Shown here piece by piece: positions 44,460 to 53,836 of a DNA stretch of 64,000 nt. The stretch is from the NCBI GenBank assembly GCA_964537825.1, contig CAZIDL010000003.1, positions 1 through 64,000 of the forward strand, read 5' to 3'. The notes below the pieces were generated by a model, which searched no databases, was not told the DNA's origin, and was given only the letters and a program-made list of their open reading frames with translations. The DNA comes from CAZIDL01 sp964537825. GTDB taxonomy: Bacteria; Bacteroidota; Bacteroidia; Flavobacteriales_D; CAYVSK01. The translations under genes and the position numbers were made by a program. Every line of letters begins with the position of its first letter. Position 1 is the stretch's first letter.

Positions 44460-45215
44460 TTAAGCGGATCCGTACTCATCCATCCCATTCTCTTGCCGAA
44501 CTTCTTTCCGCGCCCGTTCAAGGTCCGAAGGGTCATCGATACCGGAATGATGGCTCTTGCTTAGGGCGACATATACGTTGTATCCGTGCTCGAGCCAGCG
44601 CAATTGCTCCAATCCTTCTATCTGTTCCAAAGGGGTTCGTTCGAGGCTGGTTATTTCTTGAAGGATATGAGCGCGAAAGGCATAGATCCCGATGTGTTGG
44701 TAAAAGCCTTTTCCGGTATTGTTCCGGTCGTAAGGAAGGGGGCTCCTTGAAAAGTAGAGGGACCGTCCGTCGGGAGCAAATACGACCTTGACCCGGTTGG
44801 GATCCTCGAATGCCTCTTGGTCCGCATTTCGGCATGCTAGGGTGCCTATCCCCGGTCCGGGATCCTCGAAGAGGGATGCCAGGCGGTCGATCTGTTCCGG
44901 TAAAATAAAAGGTTCGTCGCCCTGGACGTTGATAACAAGGTCCCAATCTTCTTTTTCACTGATCAGGGCTTCTGCGCTGCGCTCCGTGCCACTGTGATGG
45001 CCAGCCTGGGTCAGGACCGCTTCTCCTCCGATCCGCTCTACTTCTTTGCGGATCCGCTCATCGTCCGTGGCCACGATCATCCGATCCGTGCATTCAGCAC
45101 TACGGCATCGCTCCATGGTCCGTTCCAATACTGTCTTGCCTTCTAAATCCGATAGGAGCTTCCCCGGGAAGCGTTGAGCTTCGTAACGGGCAGGGATGAT
45201 GATGAGCGTTTTCAT
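44460..45215 (-). CDS. kdsB: 3-deoxy-manno-octulosonate cytidylyltransferase
   Basis: A 251-residue cytoplasmic enzyme activating Kdo with CTP to CMP-Kdo, the donor for the first core sugar on lipid A. Signatures are IIPARYEAQRFPGKLL at the N terminus, VATDDERI, LVINVQGDEPFI and HIGIYAFR. Length is typical. The HU-SPOR gene follows after 14 nt. The divergent dprA lies about 60 nt away across an AT-rich gap with no exact -7 consensus. Confidence 0.95.
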   Translation of the reverse strand: MKTLIIIPARYEAQRFPGKLLSDLEGKTVLERTMERCRSAECTDRMIVATDDERIRKEVERIGGEAVLTQAGHHSGTERSAEALISEKEDWDLVINVQGDEPFILPEQIDRLASLFEDPGPGIGTLACRNADQEAFEDPNRVKVVFAPDGRSLYFSRSPLPYDRNNTGKGFYQHIGIYAFRAHILQEITSLERTPLEQIEGLEQLRWLEHGYNVYVALSKSHHSGIDDPSDLERARKEVRQENGMDEYGSA

Positions 45216-45278
45216 TCTTTTTTTGTATAAAATTTACGAAATTCGCATTATCATATCAAGAACTGCTTTAAAAAGTCC

Positions 45279-46406
45279 ATGGCAGGAACAGAGAAGTCCG
45301 AAGATAGGTTAAAGGCTGAACTTTGTTTCAGTCGCATTCCATGGCTGGGCCCTGCTCATGCGCGCAGTCTCATGGAACGATTCGGGAGCCCGGAGGAGCT
45401 TCTGAAGGCCGACCGACAAGCCCTTTTCAGGGTCCCGGGAATGAACCGTCGGCTGGCCGGGTCGATCCTTCAGGCTCCTTCTCCGGATCGCTATGCCCAA
45501 GAAGCTAATGAGCTTCTGGAACGAGGGATCCGAACGTGGTCCATAGGCGAGCCCGGATATCCCTCGCGCTTATCCATGTGCCCGGATGCTCCGGTGTTGA
45601 TCTATGGAAAGGGGGAATTGGACCTTGAGCGCGAACGGATGATCAGCATCGTGGGGACCCGAAGCATCACCCCATACGGAAAGGAGGTCTGTAGGGAATT
45701 GGTAGCTGGATTGGCTTCGCTCGATGTTGGGATCGTAAGCGGATTGGCTTATGGGGTGGATATCCGTGCCCATCGGGCGGCATTGAGCGAAGGATTGCCG
45801 ACCATTGCAGTGGCTGGTCACGGGCCGGATCGCGTTTATCCGGTGGATCATGCTCCCGATCTGAAAGAGATGATGGATAATGGAGGGATCCTTACGGAAT
45901 TTCCTCTGGGAAGCACTCCGGATCGTCACCATTTTCCCAGGCGGAATCGTATCATCGCGGGTTTGACGGATTGCACGGTCGTTGTAGAAACGGGTGAGAA
46001 AGGGGGTGCGATGATCACGGCTGATATCGCCCATTCCTATGAGCGGGATGTTCTCGTTTTCCCGGGCCGGGCCAACGATATTTCGAGTGCGGGCTGTAAC
46101 CGGCTCATCAAGGAGCACAAGGGAGCCCTCATCGAAGGGGTGAACGATCTTCTTCATCAAATGCATTGGGAGGAAGCCGACCAAGCTTCGGAGGATCACC
46201 AACGGAAGCTCTTCCTTGAAGACCTGAGCGAGGAGGAGCAGTCCATCGCTCTTGCGGTCGATCGAAAAGAACGTATATCCATCGATGGGCTTGCGGCTGA
46301 GCTCGAATGGCCCATCGGCAAGCTTTCACCGCTGCTCCTGGACCTGGAATTAAAGGGGGTGCTCAGCTCCCTCCCCGGCAAGATCTACGTGCGAGCGGAC
46401 CGATAG
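45279..46406 (+). CDS. dprA: DNA-processing protein DprA
   Basis: A 375-residue Rossmann-fold protein that protects incoming single-stranded DNA and loads RecA during natural transformation. The core is clear: SIVGTRSITPYGKE, VSGLAYGVDIRAHRAAL, FPLGSTPDRHHFPRRNRIIAGL, ETGEKGGAMITADIA. An N-terminal helix-hairpin-helix-like region (LLKADRQALFRVPGMNRRLA) and a C-terminal winged-helix-like end (about 310-372) complete it. With ComF in the window, DNA uptake ability is plausible, although DprA is near universal. Confidence 0.95.
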   Translation: MAGTEKSEDRLKAELCFSRIPWLGPAHARSLMERFGSPEELLKADRQALFRVPGMNRRLAGSILQAPSPDRYAQEANELLERGIRTWSIGEPGYPSRLSMCPDAPVLIYGKGELDLERERMISIVGTRSITPYGKEVCRELVAGLASLDVGIVSGLAYGVDIRAHRAALSEGLPTIAVAGHGPDRVYPVDHAPDLKEMMDNGGILTEFPLGSTPDRHHFPRRNRIIAGLTDCTVVVETGEKGGAMITADIAHSYERDVLVFPGRANDISSAGCNRLIKEHKGALIEGVNDLLHQMHWEEADQASEDHQRKLFLEDLSEEEQSIALAVDRKERISIDGLAAELEWPIGKLSPLLLDLELKGVLSSLPGKIYVRADR

Positions 46407-46432
46407 GGGGCGCACGGCCCGGGTGAATTTCT

Positions 46433-46440
46433 TACATTGG
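46433..46440 (+). promoter_or_regulatory. -7-like box (TACATTGG) for glutamate dehydrogenase
   Basis: TAnnTTGG, 32 nt before ATG 46473. The alternative TTG start at 46437 would lie inside the box, so the later ATG is preferred. Confidence 0.4.
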
Positions 46441-46472
46441 ACCGATCCAGTACCAAAAAGCAGCTCAATACG

Positions 46473-47840
46473 ATGAGTCAGGACCAGGCGATCTCTACCC
46501 GCACTCAAGAAAAAGTGAATTCGTTCCTCCAGTACATTCAGGAGCGGAGTCCCGGAGAACCCGAATTCCATCAGGCCGTTCATGAAGTGGCAGAGACCAT
46601 CATTCCCTTCCTCGAAGCTCACCCGGAGTACAAAGAGGCCAAAGTTTTGGAGCGTCTCTGCGAACCGGAACGCGTTATCATTTTTCGAGTGCCTTGGAGG
46701 GATGATAATGGGGAACTGCAGGTCCAACGCGGCTTCAGGGTCCAAATGAACAGTGCGATCGGCCCCTATAAGGGAGGGCTTCGTTTTCATCCGACGGTCG
46801 ACCTCAGCGTTCTGAAATTCCTCGGGTTTGAACAGATCTTCAAGAACAGCTTGACCACTTTACCCTTGGGGGCTGGTAAAGGAGGTGCAGACTTCGACCC
46901 AAAGGGACGTTCCGATGGGGAGGTCATGCGCTTTTGCCAAAGTTTTATGACCGAGCTTCATCGCCACATCGGAAGCTTTACGGACATTCCTGCAGGTGAT
47001 ATCGGGGTAGGACCGCGTGAGGTAGGTTACCTCTTCGGCCAATACAAAAGGCTTCGGAACGAGTTCACCGGAGTCCTAACTGGTAAGGGCCTTCCCTATG
47101 GTGGGAGCTTGATCCGACCGGAAGCCACAGGGTTCGGTTGCGTTTACTTCACCGAGGAAATGTTGAAAGCTCATGGGCAGCATATCGAAGGAAAGGAAGT
47201 GGTGATCTCAGGCTCCGGGAACGTGGCCCAATTCGCGTGTGAAAAGATCATAGAGCTAGGGGGAAAGGTGCTCACGATGTCGGATTCATCCGGTTTCGTT
47301 CATAGCTCTAAAGGGATCGACCACGAAAAGCTCGAGCGCATAAAATCCATTAAGAACGAGGAACGAGGAAGGATATCGCAGGCCGCCGAGGAACTGGGAC
47401 TCGACTTTTACGAAAGCAAGTCCCCCTGGAATGTTCCCTGTCAGGTCGCCTTACCCTGTGCCACGCAGAACGAGATCGATGAAGAGGCTGCACGGGAGCT
47501 GATCAGTAAAGATGTCCAAGCCGTTGCCGAAGGGGCCAATATGCCTTGCACTCCTGAAGCTATTTCCGCCTTTCAGAAGAACAACGTGCTCTTTGCTCCG
47601 GGTAAGGCATCCAATGCAGGGGGAGTGGCTGTTTCAGGGCTGGAGATGAGCCAGAACGCCATGCGCTACAATTGGGAAAAGGAGGAAGTGGACCAGAAGC
47701 TCCGGGATATCATGCGGAATATCCATGATTCTTGTGTGGAGCACGGGGCGGAGAAATACCGTACGGATTACGTGAAAGGAGCGAATATTGCAGGTTTTGT
47801 AAAAGTTGCAGATGCGATCATAGCGCAAGGGGACCTTTAA
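46473..47840 (+). CDS. gdhA: NADP-specific glutamate dehydrogenase
   Basis: A 455-residue enzyme making glutamate from 2-oxoglutarate and ammonia. The catalytic lysine region reads LPLGAGKGGADFDPKG, followed by DIPAGDIGVGPREVGYLFGQY; the C-terminal Rossmann domain has ISGSGNVAQFACEK. Length fits the hexameric bacterial class of about 450 residues, which is typically NADPH-dependent; cofactor is inferred from similarity. ATG 46473 starts the conserved N-terminal helix. The gene is single, followed by a 139-nt gap. Confidence 0.95.
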   Translation: MSQDQAISTRTQEKVNSFLQYIQERSPGEPEFHQAVHEVAETIIPFLEAHPEYKEAKVLERLCEPERVIIFRVPWRDDNGELQVQRGFRVQMNSAIGPYKGGLRFHPTVDLSVLKFLGFEQIFKNSLTTLPLGAGKGGADFDPKGRSDGEVMRFCQSFMTELHRHIGSFTDIPAGDIGVGPREVGYLFGQYKRLRNEFTGVLTGKGLPYGGSLIRPEATGFGCVYFTEEMLKAHGQHIEGKEVVISGSGNVAQFACEKIIELGGKVLTMSDSSGFVHSSKGIDHEKLERIKSIKNEERGRISQAAEELGLDFYESKSPWNVPCQVALPCATQNEIDEEAARELISKDVQAVAEGANMPCTPEAISAFQKNNVLFAPGKASNAGGVAVSGLEMSQNAMRYNWEKEEVDQKLRDIMRNIHDSCVEHGAEKYRTDYVKGANIAGFVKVADAIIAQGDL

Positions 47841-47907
47841 GAAAAGGGGAATTTGCTTCATCTAAAAAAATGATGGGATCAGCTAGCCAATTCCGTTATT
47901 GATCTAT

Positions 47908-47915
47908 TAAATTGG
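47908..47915 (+). promoter_or_regulatory. -7-like box (TAAATTGG) for the glycine-rich repeat protein
   Basis: The same octamer plus GCC as at 23784. It lies in the 139-nt gap after gdhA, 64 nt before ATG 47980 (or 13 nt before ATG 47929). No other feature is seen in this gap. Confidence 0.35.
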
Positions 47916-47979
47916 GCCAGGCTCTAAGATGCTTTCTAAGCCTCTTAGAGCGGTTCTGAGTATCCATAAAGTAGCGCAT

Positions 47980-49962
47980 ATGTCCTCCATTAAGCCTTTT
48001 ATCACGTATGGTGTTCTTCTTTGTTCCGTTCTGGTAGTCTCTCAACGTTCCGTAGCTCAGAGCGTTTCCATCAACACCACTGGTAATGCTCCGGACCCTT
48101 CGGCGATGCTTCACGTGGAAGCGACGGATAAGGGTTTGATCGTTCCCCGCGTTCAGTTGGACGATTCCACTACAGCAGCACCTGTTACAGCACCTGCGGA
48201 AGGGCTGGTGATCTACAACGAGACAGGGACCGAACCCAAAGGACTTTATTACTGGGACAGCGGCCTTAGTAGTTGGGTCATGGTCGGCGATGGGGCTCCT
48301 GATACTTATTGGGACCGGGATGCTGCCAATGGTTGGCTCTTTCCGAGCACTATTTCCGATAATGTCGGGATCGGTGATGCCGATCCAGAAGGAAAGCTCG
48401 ATGTCCATGGGAGGACCTATATCGGAGGGGATGGGGATGTGATGAACGACAATGCTCCAGGGTTGGACCTGACCATCGATGATGACGTGAGCGGTAGCAA
48501 CACTGGCTTTGAGGTGCCAGGGCCTGATACCCTTGCTTTCTATGCCGGAGGCATCGAACAAGCTCGCATCTTTCCCGACGGGGTGATGTCCGTTAATGCC
48601 GTTCCCGGAGCCGGGACCCATACTTTCTATTCAGAGGCCGATGCTGGTGGTGGTGATCATGCCATTACGGGGGTTGTTACCGGAAGCGGTGTAGGCGTGT
48701 TCGGGCAAAGTTTAATGGGGACCGGTTCAGCCGTGGTCGGTCTGGCGGCCAACAGTTCTGCATATGGCGTTGAAGCTGTGAACCTTGCCGACAATGGAGG
48801 CGGGGGTTATGCCTTTGGTGATGATTTCGGTGTTTTATCCTTTGGTGATAGCATCCCAGGGGGAATCGGTCTATGGGGTGCAGGGAATGGAAAGGGTGCT
48901 ACGGCACCTAGGAGTGGAGCAGGGGTTGCTGGAGTGGGAGAGACTTACGGTGTTTATGGTCTTGGTGATAGTGTTCCGGGAGGTATTGGAGTAATAGGTG
49001 TCGGCAATGCGATCTCATCTTGGACCATCCCTAACAATGGAACCGGTGTTTTAGGTCATGCAAAGGACTTGGGAGTGGTAGGGAGTGCAGATAGTGTTCC
49101 AGGAGGAATAGGGGTGAGAGGATTAGGCAACGGACTCACTACTGGGATCAGTCCTCCCGAGGGTGCTGGGGTTGCAGGGAATGGAAATACTTACGGTGTA
49201 TCAGGCTTTGCAGAGAACACGATCGATGGTATCGGAATACTAGGTGTCGGGAACGGTATCACCTCTATCCCGGTCATACCTGATGGGGGCGGTATCCTTG
49301 GCGTGGGAGATAGTAGCGGAGTCGTAGGCGTATCAGTGAATTCTACTGATGGGTCTGCGGGAGGACGATTCGGAGCTGGCGGTGCTATAACCCATAGAGT
49401 AGCGACCTATACCGGGGGTACCCTCTATAAGATCCGAGGTCCCGGGAGCGCCTCTACGATAGTCAAGGATGAAAATGGAGAGCGGGTGACCCTCTTCGCT
49501 CCGGAAGCTCCAGAGCCGCTTTTTGAAGATTATGGACGTGATGAACTGGAGAACGGGAAAGCCAGGGTAGAGTTGGACCCAACATGGGCCGAGAACATTC
49601 AGGTGGATGAGGAACATCCATTGCGGGTCTTCGTCCAAGTAGAAGGGAATTGCAAAGGGGTTTACGTCACCAATAAATCCGAAGATGGATTCACCGTCAA
49701 AGAATTGGAGAACGGCAGATCAAACGTTCCCTTCACCTATAAGGTCGTGGCTAATCGAAAAGATGTGAGGCGAAAAGTCGATGGTGAAATGCGGACCATC
49801 CACTATGAAGACCTTCGATTCCCTAGTGCTTCAGGCCCGACCAAATTGAAAGAAAAGGAGATGAAAGAACGTGAATGGAAAGAAGGGGGAGGACTGAAGA
49901 AAAAAGAAAAACCCTCCGGAGCTTCTAAGAAAAAGCATATTGAAAGAGCAAAAGAAGAGTAA
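47980..49962 (+). CDS. secreted glycine-rich repeat protein, unknown function
   Basis: A 660-residue exported protein with signal peptide MSSIKPFITYGVLLCSVLVV ending near VAQS. The first mature part (about 30-180) resembles the N-terminal module of many Bacteroidota surface or tail-fibre-like proteins (SAMLHVEATDKGLIVPRV, VGIGDADPEGKLDVHG). Four repeats of 40-41 residues follow (48823-49311) with the plan YGV-GxxDSVPGGIGVxGVGN. The last 200 residues are a distinct domain, ending in a Lys/Glu tail. No T9SS sorting domain is seen. ATG 47980 gives the best signal peptide; ATG 47929 is possible. The end overlaps a frame leading into the next small gene. I do not recognise a family. Confidence 0.8.
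   Translation: MSSIKPFITYGVLLCSVLVVSQRSVAQSVSINTTGNAPDPSAMLHVEATDKGLIVPRVQLDDSTTAAPVTAPAEGLVIYNETGTEPKGLYYWDSGLSSWVMVGDGAPDTYWDRDAANGWLFPSTISDNVGIGDADPEGKLDVHGRTYIGGDGDVMNDNAPGLDLTIDDDVSGSNTGFEVPGPDTLAFYAGGIEQARIFPDGVMSVNAVPGAGTHTFYSEADAGGGDHAITGVVTGSGVGVFGQSLMGTGSAVVGLAANSSAYGVEAVNLADNGGGGYAFGDDFGVLSFGDSIPGGIGLWGAGNGKGATAPRSGAGVAGVGETYGVYGLGDSVPGGIGVIGVGNAISSWTIPNNGTGVLGHAKDLGVVGSADSVPGGIGVRGLGNGLTTGISPPEGAGVAGNGNTYGVSGFAENTIDGIGILGVGNGITSIPVIPDGGGILGVGDSSGVVGVSVNSTDGSAGGRFGAGGAITHRVATYTGGTLYKIRGPGSASTIVKDENGERVTLFAPEAPEPLFEDYGRDELENGKARVELDPTWAENIQVDEEHPLRVFVQVEGNCKGVYVTNKSEDGFTVKELENGRSNVPFTYKVVANRKDVRRKVDGEMRTIHYEDLRFPSASGPTKLKEKEMKEREWKEGGGLKKKEKPSGASKKKHIERAKEE
48823..49311 (+). repeat. 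four tandem 40-41-residue repeats
   Basis: Copies at 48823-48942, 48943-49065, 49066-49188 and 49189-49311, followed by a degenerate fifth. Each has GxxDS-(V/I)PGGIGV and GN, then a Pro-containing linker and GAGVAG. The period of 120-123 nt is exact between copies 2, 3 and 4. Confidence 0.9.
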
Positions 49963-49978
49963 TAACGCGGGAGTTTCA

Positions 49979-50215
49979 ATGTCCATCGCCAAGGTTTACG
50001 ATGATGGTCTTCAAAAGCAACCTTTTATGCCTTTCATCCGTTCAAAAGAACCCGCATTTTGGATCTACTGCTTCGATGATGGCCGTGGAAGGACGGAAAT
50101 GGCATTCACAAAAAAAGAAGTTCAATCGATCGTGTTCTTGAGAGACTTGGTATCGAAAATGGGAAGCTTGCCTTTTGCTAAGAAAGGGGATCAAGACACT
50201 TTAAGAACGATCTAA
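49979..50215 (+). CDS. small soluble protein of unknown function
   Basis: A 78-residue protein with no signal or membrane segment, moderately charged with Phe-rich patches (PFMPFIRSKEPAFWIYCF). ATG 49979 lies 16 nt after the repeat-protein stop; a longer frame starting at 49940 would overlap that gene by 23 nt. The following surface-protein gene begins 10 nt after its stop, so it is embedded in a likely transcript. I do not recognise it. The intact frame and tight spacing support a real gene, but it may be an orphan. Confidence 0.55.
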   Translation: MSIAKVYDDGLQKQPFMPFIRSKEPAFWIYCFDDGRGRTEMAFTKKEVQSIVFLRDLVSKMGSLPFAKKGDQDTLRTI

Positions 50216-50225
50216 AGTTCAGCCT

Positions 50226-53200
50226 ATGAACGGATCTTTGTTACCACGCTTCAACACAGCCATTGAAAGGCTCCAAAGCTTTGCCCTCCTCGTTTTGGGT
50301 GGCCTCTTTTTCCTATTTGCTCTACCCTTGCCTTCTCTTGGGCAGTCCGCAAAGCTGATCAACGATGGTGCCCATATCGTGACCGAATCCGGGGCGACCA
50401 TATATACCCAGGGAGAAGTTAGAAATCGGGTGAACGGAGGCAATAACGGGACCGTCACGAACGATGGGACCATTCTCACAACCCATGCCAACCCGAACAA
50501 CGCTTCCTATTACAATTTGAACGCGGACGCGATCACGCAGGGGAACGGGACCTTTGAGATCGAAGGGGATTGGGTGAACAGCGCCATATTCAACGGTGAT
50601 ATGGGGGAGGTCATCCTTAACGGTCCCAACCAGATGATCACCGGCGATTCCGTTTCTACTTTCAATGATCTCACCCTAACAGGTACGGGCACTAAAACCC
50701 TCGATCTGGATGCAGAGGTGACCGGCATCCTCGCTCTTACCGATCGACGCCTTCACACCGACACGAACTCCATGTTCGTGTTGAATACCGCTCCCGGTGC
50801 CATTACGCGAAGTCCTGGTCTAACCAATACCGTACAAGGTTTTGTGAGCAGTGATAGCACGGGATGGCTGGTCCGGAAAATGGACCAAAGCTCCAGTTAC
50901 CTCTTTCCGGTCGGGGACAGTGTCGGGACCCCTCGTTTCCGACCTGCCGATCTGACGCCGAGCAACACGAATCCACAGACGTTCCGGGCACGTCTTAAGA
51001 ACAGTGATCCCACTCCCGACGGCTATGACGTAACGAACAAAGCAGCCGGGATCGGCCCTGTCAATTCTGACTTTTATTGGCACATCGACCGGACCAGTGG
51101 ATCGGATCCCATGAACGTTCAACTCTTTTACGACGAAGCTGTCGATACAGCGGACATGGCCGTCCATTGGGCTGCTCAATGGGAGATGATGGGAGCTCCG
51201 ACCAATACCATGAACGGTTCCCCTCAATTGAGCAGCGTTTCCCATTCCGGATGGAACACTTTTACGCCGGACCCATTCAACATCGCTGCGAATCCCCTCC
51301 AAGTGGATGCTGGGAATGATACCACCATTTGTGTTGGCGATACCGCCCAACTTGATGCTAATGTGATCGGCGGTACCGGACCTTTCGGGTTCGAGTGGAC
51401 CCCCTCTACTTATTTGGATGACTCCACCCTTCAAAACCCTAAGGCTCAGGGTGTTATGGATACTATCGAGTATTTCGTGACCGCCTACGATAGTGCGACC
51501 GGTACAACAAGTCAGCCTGACTCGGTAACGGTCTTTATCAGCCCTACCCCGAACGACTCGATCGTACCGGATAGTCCGGCCACGTGTCCTGGTGATTCGG
51601 TCCTTCTCCAAGCTGAAGGTGGGGCAAGCACTTACAGCTGGTCGCCGGACTCTACCCTTACTACGAACAGCGGAGATTCCACATACTCGGTCCCGGACGA
51701 TGATGAGACCATCGTGCTCACTGCTGAGAATTCACTTGGTTGTGTCGGAACGGATACGGTGGACATTTCCGTTCAGTCCGCTCCTGGTGAGCCGGTAGGT
51801 ACCGCCACCCCGGATACGATCTGCCAAGGGGATAGCTCCACGATAACCGCTACTGGTAGTGGCCCCGGCGTTACTTATAACGTTTATGATTCCGCCACCG
51901 GAGGAAATCTGATCGGTAGTACGCCTCTTACGGTCGGGCCGATGAGCGATTCCAGTTATTACATCGAGGCAACGCTCACAGGAAGTGGCTGTAAATATCC
52001 CGGACCACGGGATACGGTCGACATTACGGTACAACCCGCTCCGGCCGCACCTACGGTCACGATCGCTCCCGACACTTTATGCATCGGTGATACGACCACC
52101 ATTTCAGCCACTGGTTCCGGTGCTGGGGTGACCTATGAGGTCTACGACGATTCCGTCGGGGGGAACTATCTTGGGGACACCCCTCTCGACACAGCTCCCG
52201 ACAGTACTTCGATCTATTACGTCGAAGCTGTTGCCAGCAATGGATGTGCGCCCGTAGCAGGAAGGGTCCCGGACACCGTGCACGTTGATAGCCTTCCTGA
52301 TATGAGCGTCGATCCCTCAGCGCCGGTTATCTGTACCGGAGACACGGTTGAACTTGCGGGCTCGGGAGCGGACAGTCTCTCTTGGAGTCCGAATGTGGAT
52401 CTGAGCGATACGATCGGTGATACTGTACAGGCTTGGCCCAACTCGGATACCACTTATACGTTGGTCGGAGTCGATTCGAACGGATGTTCCAACGACACGA
52501 CCGTGACGGTCAGTGTCGATTCAGCGCCGACCAAGCCTACCGTCAGCATCGTTCCGGATACGATCTGCCAGGGTGATAGTGCTACCATTTCCGCGTCGGG
52601 TTCCGGTGCTGGGGTGGTCTATGAGGTCTACGATTCCTCCATGGGAGGGAATTATCTTGGGAATACCCCACTAACGGTGGCTCCTATGAGCGATAGCACC
52701 TATTACGTCGAGGCCACCCTTTCCGGTGGAGGCTGTTCCTTTGCCGGTGGTCGGGTTTCTGATACGTTGGTCGTGAATATGGCAACGCCTGCTCCCACGG
52801 TAACCGCAAACCCGGATACCGTCTGCCCCGGGGATAGCTCCATGATCGATGCGACCGGATCCGGTGCGGGTGTTACCTATGAGGTCTATGATTCTGCTAC
52901 TGGAGGCAATTACCTGGGTAATGCACCGCTCAATGTGGGTGTCGACACCACCACCGACTATTATGTGTCCGCTGTTGGCTCCAACGGCTGTGATCAGTTA
53001 GGAGGACGGGATTCTGTGACCGTCCATACCTATCCGGCGCCGGTCGCCGATGCAGGGCCCGACCGGAATATATGTCCGGGAGATACCGTGATCTTGAACG
53101 CATCAGGTGGAAGCTCCTATGTATGGGGCGATGGAACGACGGATGACTCCAACGAGGTCTCGCCGGATACTAGCTCCAATTATTGGGTGGGGGTTCAGAC

Positions 53201-53789
53201 CGCCGCTGGTTGTTCGGACACGGATAGCGTCGCCATCAATGTGATCCAGCCGGCTTCTTTTGTAGCAGCGGATGACGAAGGCAGCGTGGAAGCTAAGAAG
53301 CAGATCACGGTGGATGTTCTCGCCAACGATACGGGGGTCATCGGTGATTCCGCTATCATCAAAGGGCCTTTCCAGGGCTCAGCGAACTGGACTAGTGGAG
53401 GCATCGAGTATTCAGCCCCCGACAGTAAGGGAGCGGATAGCCTGAATTACAAGGTCTGCAACTTAACCTGTACCAACATTTGCGATACGGCAACGGTGAG
53501 CATCACGATCGAAGAAGGGGTCGAGGACCTCTTCATTCCCAATGGTGTCTCTGCCGATAGAGATGGTAAGAATGATGCATGGGAGATCAGTGGGCTGGAA
53601 GCTTATCCGGAGAACAGTGTGAAGATCTTCAACCGTTGGGGGGATCAGGTTTACAGTGCTGATCCCTACAAGAATGATTGGAGTGGTGAGGGCAAGAACG
53701 GAAAGGTGCTCGAGGGAACTTACTTCTACGTGCTCGACCTTGGCCCTGAAGAAGGGAAGAAAACGGGCTTTATCGAATTGCGCCGCTAA
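50226..53789 (+). CDS. T9SS type-B surface protein with Ig-like repeats
   Basis: An 1187-residue secreted protein. The signal peptide spans about 15-40 (LLVLGGLFFLFALPLPSLGQ). The N-terminal part (about 45-360) is beta-rich and resembles autotransporter-like strand repeats. From about 360 come Ig-like modules with DT-x-CxGD motifs; four copies of a roughly 85-residue unit (TYEVYDSATGGNYLGNTPL) stand out. A cadherin-like module precedes the C-terminal gliding-motility (CHU_C) type-B sorting domain (IPNGVSADRDGKNDAWEI, IFNRWG, YFYVLDLG). Export is by T9SS to the cell surface. It heads a likely operon with PorP/SprF and OmpA genes. Confidence 0.9.
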   Translation: MNGSLLPRFNTAIERLQSFALLVLGGLFFLFALPLPSLGQSAKLINDGAHIVTESGATIYTQGEVRNRVNGGNNGTVTNDGTILTTHANPNNASYYNLNADAITQGNGTFEIEGDWVNSAIFNGDMGEVILNGPNQMITGDSVSTFNDLTLTGTGTKTLDLDAEVTGILALTDRRLHTDTNSMFVLNTAPGAITRSPGLTNTVQGFVSSDSTGWLVRKMDQSSSYLFPVGDSVGTPRFRPADLTPSNTNPQTFRARLKNSDPTPDGYDVTNKAAGIGPVNSDFYWHIDRTSGSDPMNVQLFYDEAVDTADMAVHWAAQWEMMGAPTNTMNGSPQLSSVSHSGWNTFTPDPFNIAANPLQVDAGNDTTICVGDTAQLDANVIGGTGPFGFEWTPSTYLDDSTLQNPKAQGVMDTIEYFVTAYDSATGTTSQPDSVTVFISPTPNDSIVPDSPATCPGDSVLLQAEGGASTYSWSPDSTLTTNSGDSTYSVPDDDETIVLTAENSLGCVGTDTVDISVQSAPGEPVGTATPDTICQGDSSTITATGSGPGVTYNVYDSATGGNLIGSTPLTVGPMSDSSYYIEATLTGSGCKYPGPRDTVDITVQPAPAAPTVTIAPDTLCIGDTTTISATGSGAGVTYEVYDDSVGGNYLGDTPLDTAPDSTSIYYVEAVASNGCAPVAGRVPDTVHVDSLPDMSVDPSAPVICTGDTVELAGSGADSLSWSPNVDLSDTIGDTVQAWPNSDTTYTLVGVDSNGCSNDTTVTVSVDSAPTKPTVSIVPDTICQGDSATISASGSGAGVVYEVYDSSMGGNYLGNTPLTVAPMSDSTYYVEATLSGGGCSFAGGRVSDTLVVNMATPAPTVTANPDTVCPGDSSMIDATGSGAGVTYEVYDSATGGNYLGNAPLNVGVDTTTDYYVSAVGSNGCDQLGGRDSVTVHTYPAPVADAGPDRNICPGDTVILNASGGSSYVWGDGTTDDSNEVSPDTSSNYWVGVQTAAGCSDTDSVAINVIQPASFVAADDEGSVEAKKQITVDVLANDTGVIGDSAIIKGPFQGSANWTSGGIEYSAPDSKGADSLNYKVCNLTCTNICDTATVSITIEEGVEDLFIPNGVSADRDGKNDAWEISGLEAYPENSVKIFNRWGDQVYSADPYKNDWSGEGKNGKVLEGTYFYVLDLGPEEGKKTGFIELRR
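51790..53045 (+). repeat. ~85-residue Ig-like repeats, similar also at DNA level
   Basis: Four copies of the VTYEVYD-(S/D)-GGN-LG module plus one divergent copy of another type in the middle. Runs such as GGTGCTGGGGTG...TATGAGGTCTACGA recur nearly unchanged, so the DNA is still similar enough for recombination. Boundaries approximate. Confidence 0.75.
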
Positions 53790-53836
53790 AACAGCAGCGT
53801 GATGAAATGAGCTGATCATTTTAAAAGTCAGGCGTT

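Noticed and set aside
47896..48621. Long minus-strand open frame opposite the repeat protein
   Set aside because: It is a shadow of the repetitive coding sequence on the plus strand, has no recognisable domain and would cover the repeat protein's promoter and signal peptide.
48823..49311. CRISPR-like periodic repeat
   Set aside because: The 120-123 nt periodicity is in frame and encodes similar peptides; copies are not identical and there are no spacers.
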